From Salvelinus alpinus (taxonomy: Eukaryota; Chordata; Actinopteri; Salmoniformes; Salmonidae), in assembly GCF_045679555.1 (NCBI RefSeq), contig NC_092096.1, positions 22,041,211 through 22,105,210 of the forward strand: 64,000 bases of DNA, given 5' to 3'. The translations under genes and the position numbers were made by a program. Shown here piece by piece: positions 13,721-25,585 of this stretch; position 1 is the stretch's first letter; the number at the start of each line of letters is the position of its first letter. The notes beneath the pieces were generated by a model, which worked only from the letters and a program-made list of their open reading frames with translations, was not told the DNA's origin and did no database searches.

Positions 13721-14410
13721 TGTGCATGATACATTGTACTGTGGCACGTGCATGGGTGCTAAATGACATTGTGCTCCTCCCATTGTGCAAGACTTAGTAT
13801 TCTTCAAGGCCAACTAAGCTTTGGCTCTCTTCAATAGGAAATATGGGATTCAGCGGTGCCACAATCCATGCAGTTGCCATGGAAATTGCAACACTCAAAG
13901 GTTGCTGAGAAGCCTTTGTTTTATTAAATGTCTAGTAAAAAATGACAAAGAAACAAGTGGGCGTCTGGCAGGAAGGACGTTGGATTGGATTTTGATTTAT
14001 TCACAGCGCATGTGTCAAGGCATTTAGTAATGAAGACAAATGGCTCCGAGTTGATGTTTGGTCAGAAGTTGTGGTTAAACACATTGGGTATGGTAGCTAG
14101 ATGGGTAAAAACATATTACTACTTTACCCACAAATCAGTGCCCTGTTTTCTATGGACAAAATCTATGGACAAAATCAACTCCATTCAGTTACATTGACTT
14201 ACATTCGCTGTGGTCGATTATCACTAGAAAATCTGTAGCAGTGCAAGTATGTAATTACAGATCCCAATTACCATGGAGTATTGTTTTACAAGTATTGTTG
14301 TTACAACACTGTACTTGAAAATGTAATTACACTGTAAGGACAAAGTCATGTAAATTGTTACCTAAATTATCGTTTCTGAATTATGCCAGTATGTTCACTG
14401 TACATTTGTT
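13721..14410. other. Intergenic DNA, no gene recognised
   Basis: No supportable gene or repeat boundary. Short open frames at 13821-14197 have no recognisable domain. Confidence 0.4.
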
Positions 14411-14451
14411 TGTGTATGATGTCATCTATATGATGGATATGATGTCATCTA
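14411..14451. repeat. Short tandem TATGATGTCATCTA units, left part
   Basis: Two to three imperfect copies of a roughly 18-bp unit containing ATGATGTCATCTA. The array resumes at 15866 on the other side of the Tc1, so the transposon inserted into it. Confidence 0.7.
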
Positions 14452-15857
14452 CAGTGCATTCGGAAAGTATTCAGACCCTTTCCCTTTTTCCACATTTTGT
14501 TACATTACAGCTTTATTCTAAAATGGATGATTTTTTTCCCCCCTCATCAATCTACACACAATACCCCATAATGACAAAGTGAAAGAAATGGTTTTTAGAA
14601 ATGTTAGCAACTTTATTAGAAGTAAAAAACTGAAAATCCTTATTTACATAAGTATTCAGACCCTTTGCTATGACACTCGAAATTGAGCTCAGGTGCATCC
14701 TGTTTCCATTGATCATCCTTGAGATGTTTCTACAACTTGGACAATCATCTCTGCAGCACTCCACCAATCAGGCCTTTGTGGTAGAGTGGCAAAACGGAAG
14801 GAACTCCTCAGGAAAAGGCACATGACAGCCCCCTTGGAGTTTGTCAAGAGGCACAGATCTAGGCAAAGGTACCAAAACATTTCTGCAGCATTGAAGGTCC
14901 CCAAGAATACAGTGGCCTCCATCATTCTTAAGTGGAAGAAGTTTGGAACCACCAAGACTCTTCCTAGAGCTGGCCGCCCGGCCTAACTGTGCAATCGGGG
15001 GAGAAGGGCCTTCATCAGGGAGATGACCAAGAACCCGATGGTCACTCTGACAGAGCTCCAGATTTCCTCTGTGGAGATGGGAGAACCTTCCAGAAGGACA
15101 ATAATCTCTGCAGTACTCCACCAATCAGGCCTTTATGGTAGAGTGGCCAGACCAAAGCTACTCCTCAGGAAAAGGCACATGACAGCCCGCTTGGAGTTTG
15201 CCAAAAGGCACCTAATGGACTCTCAGACCATTAGAAACAGGATTCTCTGGTCTGATGAAACCAAGATTGAACTCCTTGGCCTGAATGACAAACGTCATGT
15301 CTGGAGGAAACCTGGCATAAATGGAGCAAAGTACAGAGAGATCCTTGATTAAAACCTGCTCCAGAGCACTCAGGACCTCAGACTGGGGCGAAGGTTCACC
15401 TTCCAACCGGACAACGACCCTAAGCACACAGCCAAGACAATGCAGGTGTGGCTTCGGGACAAGTCTCTGAATGTCCTTGACTTGAAGCCCAATCGAACAG
15501 CTCTGGAGAGACCTGAAAATATCTGTGCAGGGATGCTCCCCATCCAACCTGACAGAGCTTGAGAGGATCTTCAGAGAATAATGGGAATAACTCCCCAAAT
15601 ACAAGTGTGCCAACCTTATAGCGTCATACCCAAGAAGACTTGAGGCTGTAATCGCTGCCAAAGGTGCTTTAACAAAGTACTGAGTAAAGGGTCTGAATAG
15701 TTATCTAATGTGATATTTCTGTTTTTTATTTTGTAATTATGGGGTATTGTGTGTAGATTAATGAGGGGGGAAATGATTTAATCAATTTTTGAAAAAAGCT
15801 GTAAAGTAACAAAATGTGGAAAAAGTCAAGGGGTCTGAATACTTTCCGAATGCACTG
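14452..15857 (+). mobile_element. Tc1-like transposon with internal duplication
   Basis: The terminal inverted repeats are CAGTGCATTCGGAAAGTATT at the left and the mirrored AATACTTTCCGAATGCACTG at the right, each bordered by TA. The plus strand carries decayed transposase. A block of about 100 bp near 14741-14850 (ATCTCTGCAGCACTCCACCA…) recurs at about 15100-15210, so the interior is rearranged. Length 1.4 kb. Confidence 0.93.
14786..15480 (+). pseudogene. Tc1 transposase, frameshifted
   Basis: Readable pieces include NISAALKVPKNTVASIILKW (helix-turn-helix), TLPRAGRPA (AT-hook-like linker), LWSDETKIELLG (first catalytic Asp) and FQPDNDPKHTAKTMQVW (second Asp). In-frame stops and frame changes near 14987 and 15352 and a corrupted third-acid motif show it is inactive. 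Confidence 0.88.
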
Positions 15858-15865
15858 TATAAGAT

Positions 15866-15962
15866 GGGTATGATGTCATCTATGTGATGTGTATGATGTC
15901 ATCTATGTGTATGATGTCATCTATGTAAATGCCTTCTATATAATTTGTATGATGTCATCTAT
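15866..15962. repeat. Short tandem TATGATGTCATCTA units, right part
   Basis: Four imperfect copies with ATGATGTCATCTATG. Continuation of the array at 14411 across the Tc1. Confidence 0.75.
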
Positions 15963-16251
15963 GCAGAGTTTGGGTATGAAGATCAAAACAACTCCTTATG
16001 GCGTAGAGTTCCCGCCAACCAATCCAAATCAATATGAATTATTAATCATCCTTTCATTCAAGCACATTTCTAAATATACATGCATGAATCTCTCACATAA
16101 ATCATGAATGAATCTGATGTGCTCATTGGCGTAATAATAAAAACAATCCTGAGCCAAGAGTTGCTTAGAACTGAATCCATGAAACTGTTTACGCCTCAGT
16201 CGGAGGATCAGGCTAACGGAGAAAAGTTTATAAAAAAGGAGGGCCATATCC

Positions 16252-16364
16252 GTGGATGTGTCCCAAATGGCACCTTATTCCCTTTATAGAGCACTACCCA
16301 TAGGACTCTGTTCAAAAGCAGTGCACTATATAGGGAATAGTGTGTCATTTGGGACACAGACCCT
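16252..16364. mobile_element. Palindromic MITE-like repeat, family A
   Basis: GTGTCCCAAATGGCACCTTA…AGCACTA on one side and AGTGCACTATATAGGGAATA…TGTCATTTGGGACAC on the other. One of the best preserved palindromes in the window. Confidence 0.85.
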
Positions 16365-16846
16365 GTCTCAGAGTTGCCCGTTAATAAAACATGCAAGGCA
16401 AGCTGGAGAATGAGAGTTCAGAGCTGCGCTGCGTGGGGCAAAGGAGGGACACCAGCTAACTCATTAGGCCTGCCCGACTCTCTGCATATCCTGAAAAAAA
16501 ATGGAAAACACATACTTGATAAATTAATATATATCCTAAATATACTGTATTTATAAATGGCTCACCCTGTATGGTCAATGACTAGAAATGCATTTATTTA
16601 TATGCAGGCAAAATATACATTTCAGTGGTTTACGTGGGATATAGACTCATTGATGTATAAATGGCTAACCCTGCATGCATGGTAAATGACTAGGCATTTC
16701 TTAATTTATTTTTGTTGAAGAAAAAAAAGATTTTAGTAAAAGACATGTATGCTTTGGTTTGGATCGGTATCATTTGATAATCCACATAGTACCGCAATGA
16801 GCAGTAACAATCCATCCTTATTGGTTGAAGTACGATGAATTTGCCC
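16365..16846. other. Intergenic DNA, no gene recognised
   Basis: AT-rich. A motif ATAAATGGCT(C/A)ACCCTG followed by ATGACTAG occurs twice (about 16552 and 16658), suggesting an old tandem duplication of about 105 bp. Confidence 0.4.
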
Positions 16847-16847
16847 C

Positions 16848-17297
16848 TAGAAGCTGATTCCCACTAATGATTAAGGTTAGGATTGGGGAAGGGGAAGCTG
16901 ATCTCCACTAATGATTAAGGTTAGGATTGGGGAAGGGGAAGCTGATCTCCACTAATGATTAAGGTTAGGATTGGGGAAGGGGAAGCTGATCTCCACTAAT
17001 GATTAAGGTTAGGATTGGGGAAGGGGAGCTGATCTCCACTAATGATTAAGGTTAGGATTGGGGAAGGGGAAGCTGATCTCCACTAATGATTAAGGTTAGG
17101 ATTGGGGAAGGGGAAGCTGATCTCCACTAATGATTAAGGTTAGGATTGGGGAAGGGGAAGCTGATTCCCACTAATGATTAAGGTTAGGATTGGGGAAGGG
17201 GAAGCTGATTCCCACTAATGATTAAGGTTAGGATTGGGGAAGGGGAAGCTGATTCCCACTAATGATTAAGGTTAGGATTGGGGAAGGGGAAGCTGAT
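16848..17297. repeat. 44-bp minisatellite, about 10 copies
   Basis: Each unit contains AAGCTGATCTCCACTAATGA, then TTAAGGTTAGGATTGGGGAA and GGGG. Some units read GATTCCCAC instead of GATCTCCAC, and one unit lacks an A. The unit equals the interior of the dispersed family-B repeat seen singly near 37.8, 48.3, 48.9, 54.2 and 62.3 kb. Confidence 0.95.
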
Positions 17298-17300
17298 CTT

Positions 17301-18180
17301 AGAGCTTTACAGTACGTACGGGAAACTTCCTTCCGGAGAGTATTCATTGGGCAAATGTGACCATAATAATCAATGTCCTCCATTCCATGCCTGCTTGTTT
17401 TCAATGGTCCTGTGTGGTGTGGAATATATGTCCTTAGTCAGTTGAAATCCATCCTGTAGAGATGCCTCCACTGTTGAACAAGTAAAGAAACACATTTACA
17501 GAAATGGTTCATTCTATTTTAGCTTTCCCTCTTCAAATAATCCTCAGAGTAAACCACCATAAGCTTTGGGTGTGTCCACCTTATTTAAACAGAGGAGAGC
17601 GTTGGTAATTAATGAGGTCTCACCAAGTGGGCGGGAGAGTAAGCATCCGTATCAAAACACCAAGCCTACGTTCTCAATGGTACCATATTCCCTAGGTAGT
17701 GCACTACTTTCGACCAGGCCTGAAATCCCCCCTGCTCTCTCCTCTCTCGCCGGTGTCCAGTAGGGTTGATGCATCACAATGCCCTGTTGATTTTTAATTA
17801 ACTCAGCCTGCAATGGAACGAGCCACACATCCAAACCCGGAGCACAATGCATCTCTCCCCGCCTCATCATAGCAAGGATGATGCAATTCATGCAATTTTA
17901 TGATCCACTGAATGCAATTACTGGGCTGTCACTATTACATGCTATATGTCTCCACTTGTGATGAATGCACTCTGCCGACTTTGATCTGGTTTATTCCTCA
18001 CAGGATAACACATTATAGAGGATGCCTGTGATGAATATGGAAATATACAGTATATTATGGCAGGGTTCCCCAACTGGCAGCCGCGGGTGTTTTTATTTTG
18101 GCCTCCCCAAGTTTTCTGAGCAAAAAATACCAGGATGTTAGATTTGCCAGCCAATGCTCCCTAGCATTAGCACAATTATT
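17301..18180. other. Intergenic DNA, half family-A repeat and possible conserved stretch
   Basis: 17676-17745 is one arm of a family-A palindrome (CCATATTCCCTAGGTAGTGC). 17790-17940 (TTTTTAATTAACTCAGCCTG … ATGCAATTACTGGGCTGTC) is non-repetitive, rich in homeodomain-type TAATTA/ATTA cores, and may be regulatory. That is inference only. Confidence 0.4.
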
Positions 18181-18230
18181 GGAAGTCTATGGGTATTTGC
18201 TAGCATGCTAGTAGATACCCATAGACTTCC
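18181..18230. repeat. Perfect 16-bp inverted repeat (hairpin)
   Basis: GGAAGTCTATGGGTAT is mirrored exactly by ATACCCATAGACTTCC, with an 18-bp loop that is itself nearly palindromic (GCTAGCATGCTAG). Confidence 0.9.
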
Positions 18231-18570
18231 AGTCATTGCGCTAACACTAGTTAACATCGGCTCGAGAAACTACCTCTAACTTCCTTCATACTGGACACAG
18301 AGGCATAAAAATGGTATCCACAAGTTCATCTGACTGTGAGGAAGTAGATAAAGGTCCTCATTGCCAAAATCCCAAAGTATCCCTTTAATAATGCATTTGA
18401 AATGAAGAATTATCCAGAGTATACAGCATTGGGGAAATCCATACTACCTGCCATACAAATACACTGTGGCCATGCAGTCAATATCCCTACTGTAAGGGTG
18501 TAGGCTGCTCATCAGTCCTGAGTTGTTGCCCCGGAAACACAGTTTGACAGTTAGGAGGTTGCCACCGCAT

Positions 18571-18804
18571 TTATCTAGTCCTCCTACATTATCTAGTCCT
18601 CCTTCATTATCTAGTCCTCCTACATTATCTAGTCCTCCTACATTATCTAGTCCTCCTACATTATTTAGTCGTTCTACATGATCTAGTCCTCCTACATTAT
18701 CTAGTCCTCCTACATTATCTAGTCCTCCTACATTATCTAGTGCTCCTACATTATCTAGTCCTCCTACATTATCTAGTCCTCCTACATTATCCAGTCCTCC
18801 TAGG
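18571..18804. repeat. 18-bp minisatellite, about 13 copies
   Basis: Unit CTAGTCCTCCTACATTAT with a few variants (TTCATT, GTGCTCC, CGTTCTACATGA). It ends in AGTCCTCCTAGGAGGAGGAG, a small inverted junction. Confidence 0.93.
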
Positions 18805-18879
18805 AGGAGGAGGAGGTACTTGGGTGTTTTTTCTTTTCACTCTTTCACACAATTTGAGGTGTGACCCCATTTGAAATAG

Positions 18880-20325
18880 CAGGGTGAGGGAGGGAGGGAG
18901 GGAGGGAGGGCCATCTCCTCCCACTGTCCTTCCCCAACCCCCTCCCTCTGGATAAATAAACACTGGAACTGAGCTACTGGCTGGGACCACGAAAGGAGAA
19001 GGGGGAGGAGGAGTGAAGGGAGGGGGAGGAGAAGTGAAGGGAGGGGGAGGAGGAGTGAAGGGAGGTGGAGGAGGAGGAGTGAGGAGAGGGCGAGGAGGAG
19101 TAAGGGGAGGACGGGAGGAGGAGAGAGGAGAGGGGGAAGAGGAGTGAAGGGAGGTGGGGGAGGAGGATTGAGGAGAGGGGGAGGAGGAGTGAGGAGAGGG
19201 GGAGGAGGAGGAGGAGTGAAGGGAGGAGGAGTGAAGGGAGGAGGAGTGAGAGGAGGAGTGAGGGGAGGAGGAGTGAGGGAAGGAGGAGTGAGGGGAGGAG
19301 GAGTGAGGGGAGGAGGAGTGAGGAGAGGAGGAGTGAGGGGAGGAGGGGGAGTGAGGAGAGGAGGAGGAGTGAGGGGAGGAGGGGGAGTGAGGAGAGGAGT
19401 GAAGGGAGGAGGAGTGAGGGGAGGAGGGGGAGTGAGGAGAGGTGGGGGAGTGAGGGGGGGAGGAGTGAAGGGAGGAGGAGGAGGAGGAGTGAAGGGAGGA
19501 GGAGTGAAGGGAGGAGGGGGAGTGAGGAGTGAAGGGAGGAGGAGTGAGGGGAGGAGGGGGAGTGAGGAGTGAAGGGAGGAGGAGTGAAGGGAGGAGGAGG
19601 AGGAGGGGGAGTGAGGAGTGAAGGGAGGAGGAGTGAAGGGAGGAGGAGTGAGGGGAGGAGGAGTGAAGAGAGGAAGAGTGAAGAGAGGAAGAGTGAGGAG
19701 TGAAGGGAGGAGGGGGAGTGAGGAGTGAAGGGAGGAGGAGTGAGGGGAGGAGGGGGAGTGAGGAGTGAAGGGATGAGGAGTGAGGGGAGGAGGGGGAGTG
19801 AAGAGAGGAGGGGGAGGAGGAGGAGTGAAGGGAGAGGAGGAGTGAAGGGAGGGGGAGTGAGGGGAGGGGGGGGAGTGAGGAGTGAAGGGAGGAGGAGTGA
19901 GGGGAGGAGGAGTGAAGGGAGGAGGGGGAGTGAGGAGTGAAGGGAGGAGGAGTGAGGGGAGGAGGGGGAGTGAGGAGTGAAGGGAGGAGGAGTGAGGGGA
20001 GGAGGGGGAGTGAGGAGAGGAGGGAGAGGAGGATTGAAGGGAGAGGAGGAGTGAAGGGAGGGGGAGTGAGGAGTGAAGGGAGGAGGAGTGAGGGGAGGAG
20101 GAGTGAAGGGAGGAGGGGGAGTGAGGAGTGAAGGGAGGAGGAGTGAGGGGAGGAGGGGGAGTGAGGAGTGAAGGGAGGAGGAGTGAGGGGAGGAGGGGGA
20201 GTGAGGAGAGGAGGGAGAGGAGGAGTGAAGGGAGGGGGAGTGAAGAGAGGAAGAGTGAAGAGAGGGTGGTGAGTGAGGAGCGGGAGGAGAGGAAGGTAGT
20301 AGTGAAGGAGTAATAGAGGCAGCTG
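18880..20325. repeat. G-rich polypurine minisatellite, about 1.45 kb
   Basis: The plus strand is almost exclusively A and G with isolated T in GTGA. Units combine GAAGGGAGGAGGAGTGA, GGGGAGGAGGGGGAGTGA and GAGGAGAGGAGG. Frequent GGGG/GGG runs give intramolecular G-quadruplex potential on this strand. Long open frames on either strand (Pro/Ser/Leu-rich on minus, Gly/Glu/Arg-rich on plus) follow from codon-length units. Confidence 0.93.
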
Positions 20326-20643
20326 ACCCGTCCACCTGGGAAGCAGCAGGGTCCGAGAGAGGGGGGAGGAAGAGAGGGGGGAGAGGACGGAGAAGGTGGA
20401 GAGGGGGGAGCGGAAGAGGAAAGGTAGAGTGAAAGACTGAAAGTAGTGAAAAGGTGAAAGAGCAGGACGTTACGGTGCGGTGGGGCAGCTGTCTTTACAG
20501 AAGCACTCTCTGGTTCCCACCCGTATAAGGTCTCAGTTCCTGGCAAAGCTGTTTGGTTGGCGTGGGCGGAGGGATCGGGTGACCAGGTGAGGTGAGTGGG
20601 TTCTGGTCTGTGTGTAGGGGCTCACTGTTTTTATCTACAGCCA
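20326..20643. other. Purine-rich flank and unassigned DNA
   Basis: The G-rich bias continues to about 20460 without clear units, then becomes ordinary sequence. No gene recognised. Confidence 0.45.
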
Positions 20644-20868
20644 TTAGATTAGACCGCTCCCGAGTGGTGCAGTGATCTAAGGCAATGCATGTCAGTGCAG
20701 GTTCGAATCCAGGCTGAATCACATCCGGCCGTGATTGGGAGTCAGATAGGGCGGCGCACAATTGGCCCATCGTCGTCCGGGTTTGGCCGGGGTAGGCCGT
20801 CATTGTAAATAAGAATTTGTTCTTAAATGACTTGCCTAGTTAAATAAAGGTTAAATATAATAATATAT
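20644..20868 (+). mobile_element. tRNA-derived SINE
   Basis: The head is CGCTCCCGAGTGGTGCAGTG (A box) with GGTTCGAATCCAGGCTG (B box). The body is GTGATTGGGAGTC…GGGCGGCGCACAATTGGCCC. The tail is GTCATTGTAAATAAGAATTT…TGACTTGCCTAGTTAAATAA. The head differs from the 7.0-kb SINE while the tail is shared, so this is a second SINE family using the same partner LINE tail. Confidence 0.88.
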
Positions 20869-21534
20869 ATGTGGATTATGAGAGGGGAAATAAGTCAGAG
20901 CATCAGGTTACAGCGGAGGCTATATTCTTTACTTTAAGTTAGCTTTAAGAGGTTGGCGTGGAGGGCGTACTCGGGTTACCAGGTGAAGGGCTGTTAAAGG
21001 AGGTAGTGTGTGTCCGCAGGCGCTATCTTCTCCCTAAGCAGCCCTACTGTGAGTCAGGGGAGGAAGGTAGGACACAGGAGTGTGCATCTCAAATGGCACC
21101 CTATGGGCACTGGTCAAAAGCAGTGCACTGTAGAGAATAGGAAAAGGAGGGCATTGAGTGAGAAGAGATTATGTTCATAAAAACAGAAGGGACACTAGAT
21201 GGCCAAAATGCCATTAAAGGGACATTGAGAGATTCCTGTAAGCTGGAATTGAGTGACAGGGAAGGAAGTAGGTGACAGACATTAAGCTGAAGTCAGTTTA
21301 TATTTGACTCTTAAAGCTGTAATATGTAACTTTTTGGGTGACCCAACCAAATTTATAGATCTGTCATTCTCATTGAAAGCAAGTCTAAGAAGCGGTAGAT
21401 ATGTTCTATGTGTGCTATTTCTATGCTTCCCGTTCTTTTACTTTCAGTTTTGTACACCAGCTTCAAACAGCTGAAAATACTATATTTTTGCTTATGGAAA
21501 ATACATTTCACAGCGGTTTAGATGGTACAATGAT
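20869..21534. other. Intergenic DNA with a partial family-A repeat
   Basis: 21086-21140 (CTCAAATGGCACCCTATGGG … CAGTGCACTGTAGAGAATAG) is a shortened family-A repeat. The rest is unassigned. Confidence 0.45.
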
Positions 21535-21630
21535 TCCCTGTGTCCCAAATGGCACCCTATTCCCCTCATTAGGGCTCTGGTCAAAAGTAGTGCACCATAG
21601 AGGGAATATGGTGGTGCCATGTTAGACACA
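21535..21630. mobile_element. Palindromic MITE-like repeat, family A
   Basis: GTGTCCCAAATGGCACCCTA…TTAGGGCTCTGGTCAAAAGT…GTGCACCATAGAGGGAATAT. The centre is shorter than usual. Confidence 0.72.
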
Positions 21631-21670
21631 GGCACCGTCTGAGCTGCAGTGCTCTGCTTCTTGTGTTTAC

Positions 21671-22433
21671 ACAGCAGGAGACCACAGCAGCTGAACAGGA
21701 GACCACAGCAGCTCAACAGGAGACCACAGCAGCTGAACAGGAGACCACAGCAGCTGAACAGGAGACCACAGCAGCTGAACAGGAGACCACAGCAGCTCAA
21801 CAGGAGATCACAGCAGCTCAACAGGAGACCACAGCAGCTCAACAGGAGACCACAGCAGCTGAACAGGAGACCACAGCAGCTGAACAGGAGACCACAGCAG
21901 CTGAACAGGAGACCACAGCAGCTGAACAGGAGACCACAGCAGCTCAACAGGAGACCACAGCAGCTGAACAGGAGACCACAGCAGCTGAACAGGAGACCAC
22001 AGCAGCTGAACAGGAGACCACAGCAGCTCAACAGGAGACCACAGCAGCTCAACAGGAGACCACAGCAGCTCAACAGGAGACCACAGCAGCTGAACAGGAG
22101 ACCACAGCAGCTCAACAGGAGACCACAGCAGCTCAACAGGAGACCACAGCAGCTCAACAGGAGACCACAGCAGCTCAACAGGAGACCACAGCAGCTCAAC
22201 AGGAGACCACAGCAGCTCAACAGGAGACCACAGCAGCTGAACAGGAGACCACAGCAGCTCAACAGGAGACCACAGCAGCTCAACAGGAGACCACAGCAGC
22301 TCAACAGGAGACCACAGCAGCTCAACAGGAGACCACAGCAGCTCAACAGGAGACCACAGCAGCTCAACAGGAGACCACAGCAGCTCAACAGGAGACCACA
22401 GCAGCTCAACAGGAGACCACAGCAGCTCAACTG
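21671..22433. repeat. 21-bp minisatellite, about 36 copies
   Basis: The unit alternates CAGCAGCTGAACAGGAGACC and CAGCAGCTCAACAGGAGACC plus A. The 21-bp period keeps frames open in both directions (RRPQQLN and ETTAAEQ repeats on plus, LLLSCCG on minus); no flanking splice sites or coding context support a protein. G/C variant order forms runs, with C-type dominating the right half. Confidence 0.95.
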
Positions 22434-22951
22434 GTTCCGTGGAATTATTGTAATCAGTAACCTCAAAACAAGTAACTTTATTATGTAATTACTGCAGTAA
22501 TGGAGCTGGTTGGTAACCACCCCTGGAGGGGATCACTGAGAACTCAATGAGCAGATTTGAGCCACAGCATTTTATAGCAAAGGCCATCCTCCTGGATGTT
22601 AATAACAAACAACAGATGTATGGAATGGGTCACAAGTTTACTAATAATTCACAGCAAACAGTATCTGCTGTAAATACTGTCCTCATTGTGTAGAAACCAG
22701 GGTCTAGCCCTGAGCCATCTCTCCCTGGTACCTTATAGAACAGAAACATTAACTCATGCTATGGAATACGATCTCTTTAGGTTTATCACCCAAAGACATC
22801 GTACATCTTCTGTCTGTGTTAAATCTGAGGCCCATCCTCAGTAGAACACACACAGATGAGTGTTCTAACAACCCCTTATTCTGTTGCATAAAACAACCAC
22901 CACATGCAATTACAGTATTATAACATAATCTTGCAATTTTGCTCTCACACA
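22434..22951. other. Unique spacer between two related minisatellites
   Basis: No gene or repeat recognised. AT-rich non-repetitive sequence separates the arrays at 21671 and 22952. Confidence 0.45.
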
Positions 22952-23362
22952 GGAGACTACAGCAGATCGACAGTAGACCACATCAGCTCAAAAGGAGACC
23001 ACAGCAGCTCAACAGGAAGCTACACAGCAGTTCAACAGGAAGCTACACAGCAGATCAACAGGAAGCTACACAGCAGCTCAACAGGAAGCTACACAGCAGC
23101 TCAACAGGAGACCACAGCAGCTCAACAGGAGACCACAGCAGCTCAACAGGAAGCTACACAGCAGATCAACAGGAGACAACAGCAGCTGAACAGGAAGCTA
23201 CTAAGCAGCTCAACAGGAGACCACAGAAGCTCAACAGGAGACCACAGCAAATCAACAGGAAGCTACACAGCAGATCAACAGGAGACAACAGCAGCTGAAC
23301 AGGAAGCTACTAAGCAGCTCAACAGGAGACCACAGAAGCTCAACAGGAGACCACAGCAGAAC
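22952..23362. repeat. Diverged 21-bp-type minisatellite
   Basis: Units such as CAGCAGCTCAACAGGAGACC are mixed with CAACAGGAAGCTACACAGCA. It contains a local duplication: the segment around ACAGCAGCTGAACAGGAAGC occurs at about 23170 and again at about 23290. Related to the 21671 array but far less uniform. Confidence 0.9.
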
Positions 23363-23410
23363 CAGGGGGTTCTGGCGATCAACATGGCTCCACCAAATAC
23401 TCCACCAGCG

Positions 23411-24814
<1,404 letters not shown>

Positions 24815-24975
24815 GGACCTCAAAGCCAGTTCCACTGCTGATTTTCATTGTTCCCTTCTAATCAAGGACTCATTTAGACCTGGGACACCAGGTGGGTGCA
24901 ATTCATTATCAGGTAGAACAGGTAAAACAACCAGGCTGGAAAACCAGCAGTACTCCGGAACTCCAGGCTCAGATT
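24815..24975. mobile_element. Dispersed short repeat, probable MITE
   Basis: I recognise TGGACCTCAAAGCCAGTTCC … TTTAGACCTGGGACACCAGG … GGTAGAACAGGTAAAACAAC as a common salmonid repeat from memory. No coding content. Confidence 0.45.
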
Positions 24976-25004
24976 GGAATACGCCTGCTGAAGTGTATCG
25001 GAGT

Positions 25005-25585
25005 TAATGCTAGAAATAGTTAGCATTAGTAATAGTTCCTGAGGGAAATAGCTAGCATTAGCAGTGATACCTGAGGGAAATAGTTAGCATTAGTAATGAT
25101 ACCTGAGGGAAATAGTTAGCATTAGTAGTAATACCTGAGGGAAATAGTTAGCATTAGTAGTGATACCTGAGGGAAATAGTTAGCATTAGTAATGATACCT
25201 GAGGGAAATAGTTAGCATTAGTAGTAGTTCCTGAGGGAAATAGTTAGCATTAGTAGTAGTTCCTGAGGGAAATAGTTAGCATTAGTAGTAGTTCCTGAGG
25301 GAAATAGTTAGCATTAGTAGTGGTACCTGAGGGAAATAGTTAGCATTAGTAGTGGTTCCTGAGGGAAATAGTTAGCATTAGTAGTAGTTCCTGAGGGAAA
25401 TAGTTAGCATTAGTAGTAGTTCCTGAGGGAAATAGTTAGCATTAGTAGTGGTACCTGAGGGAAATAGTTAGCATTAGTAGTAGTTCCTGAGGGAAATAGT
25501 TAGCATTAGTAGTAGTTCCTTAGGGAAATAGTTAGCATTAGTAGTGGTACCTGAGGGAAATAGTTAGCATTAGTAATGAGGGAAA
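25005..25585. repeat. 32-bp minisatellite, about 18 copies
   Basis: The unit contains CTGAGGGAAATAGTTAGCAT then TAGTAGTAGTTC. Variants (GTGATAC, GTGGTAC, AATGATAC) are arranged in an irregular order. The last unit is truncated (AATGAGGGAAATAGTT). Confidence 0.95.

Noticed and set aside
18837-20546. 569-codon Pro/Ser/Leu-rich open frame on the minus strand
   Set aside because: It lies wholly in the purine-rich minisatellite and its flanks; composition comes from the tandem unit and several other frames are equally open.
20644-20760. tRNA gene from CTCCCGAGTGG and GGTTCGAATCC boxes
   Set aside because: The spacing and shared salmonid SINE tail show a SINE.
21492-22520. 342-codon frame of LLLSCCG repeats, resembling a cysteine-rich repeat protein
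   Set aside because: This is the 21-bp minisatellite in antisense; no exon signals or unique coding sequence surround it.
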